64,000 bases of DNA from Symsagittifera roscoffensis (taxonomy: Eukaryota; Xenacoelomorpha; Acoela; Convolutidae). The stretch spans positions 32,494,373-32,558,372 of the forward strand of contig NC_087065.1 in NCBI RefSeq assembly GCF_963678635.1. Reading direction: 5' to 3'. Both the position numbers and the translations under genes were made by a program. Shown here piece after piece: positions 46,801 to 55,800 of the stretch. Under the pieces are notes generated by a model that ran no database searches, was not told the DNA's origin, and saw only the letters and a program-made list of their open reading frames with translations. The number at the start of each line of letters is the position of its first letter. Within the stretch, counting starts at the first letter, position 1.

Positions 46801-49800
46801 TTAAAGATTGCCATTTTGGCCATTTTGACCAATTTGGGAGAATTAACGCACGATATTTTTCGCGCTATTAACGCGTAAGCGGAGATTTAATCCGTCTTAG
46901 AAATCGTTCCAAATTAGTTGGAAGAAGCTTATTTGCCATAATTGATTTGTTACAAGGAGCGAAATTTATCCTTTTGTACTTTATATGGCGTGTGGGGGGA
47001 TGATTTTCATAAAAAATTTCAAATTTGAGAAATTTTTTTTTTCATTTTTATTACATTTTATTAAACATTAAAAGACAGTCGGAACATTCAGGTCTTCGCC
47101 CTGATACGAGCAGTCTTGTTTTTTCTTGATAGGCGTTTAAGATCACTATGAACAATAACGGCAAAGCCTTTGATCAATTTTTGAAATAATCCTTGAACTT
47201 ATCAACCAACTCTTTATCGGCGGCACATTTACAGCATTCTTGGTCTGTTTTAGTAAGTTTGTCCTTAAAATGAATGGTTTTTTTGCGAAAACAAACTTTT
47301 GCTTTTCTGCACTTCATGGAACAGCAGATTTCTGTTGTCACAGGTCGGATTTTTCCTAAAAACCTTTCAAATTATCATTTTTTTTGTTTACGGATTTGGT
47401 CCTTAGTGTCAAAGAAAGAAAAAGTTTTCTCTCTAATTTTCTTGGACTTCATGGGATTTTCATGACCACTGGTTGTGTTGAAAATTTCTACAAAAGCAGA
47501 GCATTGATCATTGATGCCAAGAATGATTTGGTTAAGAGGGAGATTTTTGTATTAACTATTTTTCAAGTTTCTCCAATGCGATATTTGCCGTTGAGGTTAC
47601 CATTTAAATGAGGTGATTGACAATACGCAAATAAAACAAGATAATAGTCACTGAAGATAACTTTCAGAGATCGTAATTCAATTAATTTAATTATAGTTGC
47701 TGACTACTAGGTCAACTATGTGATGTTCATAGTGAGTTCTGGAGTCGACGAATTGAGTCAGATCAAAACCACCTAGCCTGTTCCCTCATTGTTTTGAATT
47801 TTAGACAATATTTGTTGATGGATACATCAAGGTCGCCGAGCATCAGAAAAAAGTTTCTATCGAAAATGCCTAAGTTCGTTTCACCATAACAGCTCTGTTA
47901 AAGCCTTCATATATCCGTTTACAATCTGCATCTCGAGAAAATTTTGTTTTGCAAAGTCCAGAGAATTTTTTTTGAGCTCAAAACACTTCGCGTCTTTCGC
48001 GTGAATAGAGACGAAGTACTAAACCTTAGAACTACAATGAAAACAAGCGCTGAATGTTCAGATTTTGCATTAACGTATCTGAACTGATATTCATTTTGAA
48101 ATAATTTCGTTAATACTTCTTCTATTTTAGTTTCTTCTACCTGATATTTCGAAATTGAAATGATGCACAGAGGCGAAGCAGAGCTTCGTATAATATGCAA
48201 TACGAAGAAAAAAATATATATAATGAAAAAAAAACAAATATTGAATTTCCTCCGTATTTAAAATTTCATGGAAATTTCAAAAACACAATACACCCAGAAC
48301 AAAATACTATAAATGAGATCAACTCTTGTCTGAAAAAAATTGGCTCAAGCATTCAAAAAATTTCCTTTTGCAAACACGAGTACTCTAAATTGAAAAGAAG
48401 CACAAATTGAATGATCAAAAAATGAACTGGAAAAACATACGTCATTTAGTTGCGCGCATCCAATTTAAAAAACGGTTTTTGATCTAACACCCCACTCCCA
48501 TCTCGCCTAGTTGCTCCTCTGATAATCAAAACGTACGTCTACAATCTTCATTAAAACCTAGTCAGCCAAACAAATAAAACGTACACGAATTGAGCGGAAA
48601 AATTGAGCTGAAAAACTTGAGTCATTTAGTTGAACTAAATCGTTATTGTAACGATTTCCGAAGAAAGTGAGGATTTTATCCCGAGACGAGGTCTGCTACT
48701 CATGTTGCGACCGAGATGGGTAGCCGAAATGGACTTTCTGCGACCGCAATTCCATACTACCGAAAGAGGGTTGAGGTGCACGAAGTCGCAACATGGGTCC
48801 CACAAATTCGCAACATAGCTAAAATTAGGTCGCGCAAAGTCGCAACATGGGTCGCGCCAATCGCAACTTGGGTCGCGCAAAGTCGTAACGTGTGTCGCGC
48901 AAAGTCGCAACACGGGGCGCTCAAAGCCACAACATGGGTCGCGCAGAGTCGAAACATTGGTCGCGCACAGGGGCAACATGAATTGTGCGAAACATTAGAC
49001 GCATTGAGGGTCGCGTAAAGTCGCAGCATGAGTCGCGCATCACAAAAAGTTTCTAACAAAATTAGATACTTGCTTGCTTGCATACTTTTCTTGCTTGCAT
49101 AAGCGTAATACAGATGCATACTGCAACATAGTCCAGTATAAATGAATTTTTAATGTGCAGTTAGCTGGACCAACAAATTTGCTAATCATATACAGGACCT
49201 CCTAATTTTTTGGGGCGAGAAAAGTTGTAACATATCTGTTTTGAGTCGCGCAAAGTCACGCAGTTTTCTCCGGTCGCACAAAGTTGTAACATAGCAATTT
49301 TCAGTCGCAATGATCGCAACGTACCTAATTTGGGTCGCACTATACCTACCCATTTTGAGTAGCTATGGTCACAACTGGATATACCCGGGGTGGTTTTTTT
49401 GTTCACACCAGTTTTTAGAAAAATTGAATGCGAATGGGCATCAATAGGTAAATCTTGTGATTGCCAAGCAAGTTTGCTTGCACATGACTTAAGGGTGAAT
49501 TTGCGGCTGGAATAATACTTTAATATTTTGTTTCAAAACGCGAATAATTTGTGCTTGGCAAATTATCTGCACTCATAATTGTTCCAAAATGAATTGAGGC
49601 AAACTATTTCGCCTTATTAGTTCCATTAACAACTCAAATTTTAACATCTCGATATTATCAGCCTAGAATTTGTAGAGCGTCAATATTTCATACAGCAAAA
49701 ACGATTCGAGACCAGTTAATCGGGACGCCTCCCCCAGAGATTCTGTCCTCAGCCGTTTCAAAAGGTCGCCCCTTTGCACTATTTCTTTCGCACCATTTTC

Positions 49801-52800
49801 GATACATCACAATCATAGTATGGCAAAATATTCGATAGGAAAGCTAAGAGAAACCTACTTAGTCGAAAAAACTGTTTGAGGGAGAAACGAAAAATAGGTC
49901 TATCAAATAGGTCTATGTTCGAAACAACATGTCAAAAAAATTTGCTAGCTGTAAATAAGCATTGAAACAAAACTGCTGATTGGGTAACTATGCCAACAAA
50001 ACTTGCAAAGGCGCTCTTGAGCCGGAAGTAATTGTTATACAATTTTTCGATCTGTATGAAATTTGATTCCCAAAGTTTTCAAGATTTTCAAGCCCTTCAG
50101 CACAAACATGAAGGAAAACTTAGTATCGAGCTTCGAATGACACAGTTTGAGTCGACTAAGACGATATAAAATTATTCGAGAAATTTTAAGCAAGACTAAC
50201 TAAACAACTTGAGCAAAAAAAAACCAAAAAGATAATAGCTGGCTGCTGTGCGAGTAGCACAGAGTGTTCCGACCATATGAAAAAAAAATACAAATAAAAG
50301 TTCTTCAAGTTTATAAGTTTTTCGACTTAGTGTCGTTTTTTGCGTTTTTTTTTGCGCGGGGTATGATGAAAAACTAAATACACGTCTAAAAAAAGTAAAT
50401 TAGGCATAAACGACAACAGTTGTTTTCAAATGAAACAAGGACATCCGGTTACTGTGTAAGCAGCACAAAATGTTCCGACCACAGTCATAGAAAAAAACAA
50501 AAACATTTTTTTAAATTAAGTGTTTTTTTCCATATGTCGTAAAGAAGACATCTCAACGAAAAAATAACTTAGGCTTAATTGCCGGGGATATTAAAAAGGC
50601 CATTCGGAAAACAGGAAACAGTTTTTGAAAAAAATTGACTAAAAACTTTTTTTAAAAATAGCCCAAATTTTTAATTTTTTTGCCAAAATTTTTGGTATTT
50701 TTAACCTTTGTTTTTTTTCAAAACTGTTTTTGGTCAAGTAGGTGCCATTTAAAATTTTCAAAACTAGTTTTCCTTTGAAACAATTAAGTTTTTTTCTGTT
50801 TTTGCACAAGTTATAATCCCTTCAATCGTTCGACTTTTCTGTTTTTTGCACAAGTTATCATCCCTTCATTCGTTCAATTTTTCTGTTTTCGCACAGATTT
50901 TTCTGTTGTTATCGACCTTTATTTCGTTCAATTTCTTTAGACGAATTTAGACTAAAAGTCAAAAATTTTCAAACCGGTTTTTCTGGAAAAAATTTTTGTT
51001 AAAATTTCGTCCAAATTATAATTGAAAGGGTTTTAATATGATATGTCACTCAACCCAGTCTGATGATTGTTTTTAGGTACTTGATTTTGCGTGGAAAACG
51101 AAAAAAAAACAATAAAACACACCCAAATACAAATTTTTTTACCATTTTCAATAGTCGGAACAATTACTAAAACTGAAATTATAAAAATTACTAGATTGGT
51201 TACTAAAATAGTCGCTTGAAAAAAACTTACCTGAGCATAATATCTTGTTCGATTACTTTCTTCAAAGGTGGAAACTATTCACTAATTGCAGGTAAAAAAA
51301 ATTGATTGTTAATAAAAAACATCAAACCATATTTATTCGAGAGCAATAACAAAAAACTATGATCAACCGCCGAAAATGGACTTGAATTTTGAAAACTATC
51401 CAATCATTAACTTATTAAAAAATTTTCTCTGAAGATAGCATTGTATGAAACGATGGTATAGATGTACAGAGAATGAGTTCTCTTAGAGCACTAACTGGTT
51501 CTTTTTACTTTTCACCCACCTACAAATTTCTATAATTCAAATTGGCTCTTTTTCCTTCCCCCCCCCCCCCACCTGCAAAGTTTTACAATGAAAAATTTGT
51601 TCACATTGTTCGATTGTTATGAAAATTAGCATACGGACTAATAAGGGCATGGCAAACATATTTGCTCTTCATAATTAACCTTGTAAAATCACTCGTTACA
51701 CCATAAAATTGATGCTCGTGTGAGGTGGGGGGGGGGGGGGGTGTGGAAAAAGAGCCTTTTTTGTCCAATCGTCATGAAAATTGACATGCAGACTAATTAG
51801 GCCATGACAAACATTTTTGGTCGTGATAATCAACCTATGTAAGACCACTCGTTAAACCATAAAATTGATGCTCGTGTGAAGTGGGGGATGGAAAAAGAGC
51901 CCACTAAGCAACCCAAAATTGCCAAAATTGTCTAGTCCGGATGATAAATTCTGAGAAAACCTGGATTTTGTTCTGCACGTGCGTGTAGGCAAAAAACTAC
52001 TAAAAAGAGGAGTTGAGAACATGTATCTTGTGATAAATTTCATTAGCACTGTTGTTATTTTAAAATTTATTAATGAAATGCTGACAGTTCAGTTGAGCAG
52101 TTCTGTTTATATTTCTTCTTCCTAAGCTTTCCGAACCAATTGGATATTGGAGATAAGAAAAAAACTTTGGCGATAGAGGGTGAAGTTGTTGAGGTGAAGT
52201 TGATGAGGTGAAGTTGATGATGTGAAGTTGATGAGGTGAAGTTGATGATGTGAAGTTGATGAGGTGAAGTTGGTGAGAAAAGTGTACTCGCCATGGACAA
52301 AATGAGGTTGCACATTTCCTGCAGCACCACAATGATTCTTCCAGGGGTGCGATAGTGGCGAGAGTGGACCCAGATGAGGGCAAGGGTGTGCATGCAGGCT
52401 TTCAGGTGTGGCCCCATATCTGTGAAGTCCTCCTGCTGCATACTGTCCAGTTTGAACTTGAGCGGCTTCAGATGCACTGAAATGTCTCTCGCTTCCTCGA
52501 TGCCTGCCAGAGCAAACAAACAACATTAAGCAGTTGATTAATTTCATTCACTTTCAAACAAAACCAGTTAGTTGAAAAACATAACGGAAAAATTAAAGAG
52601 TTTGTTGATCTGATCTCAAGTAACAGCTGTCAATTTTCTAGCCCAATTTTGTTCCGACCGTTCTTGTAGAATGCGAGGAACTACCGCGTTACCTGACTTC
52701 ACTGGAAGCTCGTAGGGAATTAAGTGCGAGGCCCATGTGAACACAATCTTACACCCCCCCCCCTCCCCCCTACATAGACCAAGTGAACGATCTACCCCCT

Positions 52801-55800
52801 AAAATTAAAAGACAAATTCGAGCAATAAGGCCTGCATGTCCTATGCTCAAATCTAATTGACTGAAAAATATTACTTTTAACCAAGCAAACTATCTCCCTA
52901 TTTTGATTGGGGGGAGAGAGATAGCTCACTCACTTGTTCACTTGGTCAGCTCACCGTTTCCAGAAAAACTGACCTGAATAAATCATTTTTGGACCAAATA
53001 CCAAACTTAGTTTCATGTAAGGTTGTTCTCGTAATATTTTTTTCAGAAATGTTTTTCGCTGAAATTTTTTGTGAAAATAAATCACAAAGACTTTTCAGCA
53101 CTAGTTAACGTGATTGGAAATTTCTGTATTACTTGCAAAGCATTCTGGTGTACGTGTTTACGTATGCTCCGTTTCCTGAGATTAGAATTTTTATTTGAGC
53201 CTAACAATTCGAGGAAATTTTTAAGTGGTGAAAAGTAGCGGAGGCACGCGGCGAAATCAATCATAAAAGAGTGAATCGAGTACTAGTAACCTGATTCAAC
53301 TTGGGAGTAGAGGGATTGGAGAGAAGGGTAGTAGGCGCTGTCGTGTTGCTTCAGTACCTCTCCCATCTCCACCATGTCGGGCTTCGACATCTGAAAAGAA
53401 CCCACAAAACAATTAGACTTGAACCCACAAAATATCAACCACATTTGAAAATACCTCGGAGCTCTCAATTGCTATAAATTTGAATAGTTTTATCAACCTA
53501 TATGTTTTTGCTCGGCACACTACTGGTCCAAGTTGGCACAAATTTGCATCAGGGCGTACAACGTGGGAATAAGCGTCTTTGAGCATTGGCCTAAGGCTTC
53601 TTTAAAGGTCGATGGAGCCAAAGCATTGCCCGACCACGTGTTTCTCCAAACCTCAACTCAGATTCAAAGTTTCCGTCGGAAGAATTTCGGAATGAAGGGC
53701 TAGGGTTTGTTCAAAAACCCTCAAATCATTTGAGTTCATAACCAGGTATGCTGGAAAAAGTTTCGTGAGATGCCCTTGTTTAAATCGGATTTCAGGAATG
53801 AACGAAACTTATGCTAGGGATGGATAGCACTAAACTGTGGACAATTTTTCTCTCACTCTGATTGCTTTCGTGGCATCAAAGGTGGATGAATATACCCACC
53901 TTCGACGCAATCTACATAATGAAATCAGGAAATCTATCGTTCGTAAACCTCTTCGAGGGGATATGCTACTAAATCGAGATAGGGCCATGCTTCAGCCGTT
54001 TGTAGCCGAAAGCTTTCACAACATGTAACTTCAAGTGTAGATGACGCCGGATTTGATATCACAGTAGATGGACTCTGGGGGAAAAGGTACATCAGAGCGT
54101 ATTTTAAAGTTAAAAACTTCAACCCATTGACCAAATCCATTATAGAAGGCTTTCCTTCATTGCTCCTTTTTTATGCGCATGTGATATTGAAAGTAATCTT
54201 GGTCCATCTGATGGCGCCCTCACAATTTACCAGATTTGTTAAGACTGCGGATGTCTGTGTTGGCTCTTCTCCTGCTCTCTCGGGTTTGACCACCGGTATC
54301 TATGATGCTTCCACGCGATCACAACGAGTTGAAAACGATCGCTTCTTTGCTGATTTTCGTGGCTGGAAAAACAGCTCTGACTCCTGGGTCAACTTGGATC
54401 AAATTTTCCGACTCCCCAGTGGATATGCTCCTATAGGCCGGAATTCTCGCGGCCCAATCTGCCCACTTGCATCTGCTGTCTCCAGCCATATCTCCGTCAG
54501 TTTAGCGAGTTCTCGTTCCCCGGATGCTCTTGTTAGTTCTGGCCTCCCTCAGCGATGTCCAGTATGACAATATCGTCTGAGCCCACTGACTTCCTCGAAA
54601 GCGCCGTACCTGATCTTTCTGATGTCATGTCTTCGAGAGGAGTTGATACGATCCGTTTGGTCTCGATTTGTTTTCGTAAGGAGTGGTCTGAACTCATTGG
54701 CAACACTCTGGACATCTGCACCTTAGCATAAGCCAACATAAAAACTGGACTCGGCTGTTCATGCTCCCTAAAAGTATCATGAAAGCTCCTTCCCGCGGAG
54801 GCAAGTCTCACGTCGCAAATAACTGCAAAGGCATTCGCCAATGAATCAAGTCCTGGAAGGAGTAAAAACTCGGACCTCTGGTCTAGAGCTATTAAAAGAC
54901 CTAAAGAGCGAACGAAGCAAAGAATAAAATTTCTTCAGGCTTTAATGCCCGCAGAGCTAAAGAGCTAGCAAGTATAGGTCATTTCGGGAGAGCAGCTAAA
55001 GCCCTGTGATCTGAAGGCCTCGTGTCCAAAATTCAGGACATTCGCAGTCTTCACCTTCCTGCAGACACTCGAGTTCTTTTGTTCTTGGAGTACTGGCCGC
55101 CCGGCTGCTTTCGAGGTCACCGAGACATCCCCGCTGCAGTTATCTCTACTCTAACGTGCGGCGGAGACTTTCATCCCATTAACAGTCAAAAGAAATCACA
55201 TTCATCCCGTTAGCAATCAAAACGTTCGGGGTTCGGTCCGCTTTGGCTGTCAAAACCCTCAAACACTTTCGCTATTCGCACTGACCCCAGACGTCCATAT
55301 TTCCGGGTTATTTCAGTGCGCCTCCTCAAAAGCCTCTCCGTGTGCCTCATGAGAGGAAACGCCAGTATGATCGTCAGTCGCGCCGTCTAGCCTAGTGTAA
55401 TTTATTTCTCTTTTTCTTTTTTCTTTTCCTTCCCTCATCTGGTGCTCTTTTCTTCCATGCTGGTGCTATTTCATTCATATTTTTAATTGCATTTGATTTT
55501 TATTTGAGTTTTTTGATTTTTTTTTAAATTCATTAGTTGTTTTGGTTATTCTTTGATTTCAAAATTTCAGCTTGAAGACTACCTCAAAAACCACGAAAGT
55601 ATGGACACAAAGCGAAAGAAATACTAGCAAAGTAACTAAGCGACAAAAGACTTGAGGCTGATTAGGACACAATGTTTTTTGAAAACAACCAATTTAAGCT
55701 TTTGTAATCGATTGGTTTTTTCTAATCAGTCTTTTCCAAAAACTTCTTGCGAATGTCTTGACTTTTTAAATTAATCAACCTAAAAATTTGAATTTTTTGC

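Noticed and set aside
48781-49035. Regular repeats suggestive of a CRISPR array
   Set aside because: Unit length and sequence vary, there are no unique spacers of constant size, and the context is eukaryotic; it is a minisatellite.
52283-52288. GTACAC as the donor of exon 5
   Set aside because: It leaves phase 1 whereas exon 6 needs phase 0, and adds residues without counterpart.
54533-54841. Minus-strand frame of 102 codons
   Set aside because: Antisense to the plus-strand retroelement fragment; no similarity of its own.
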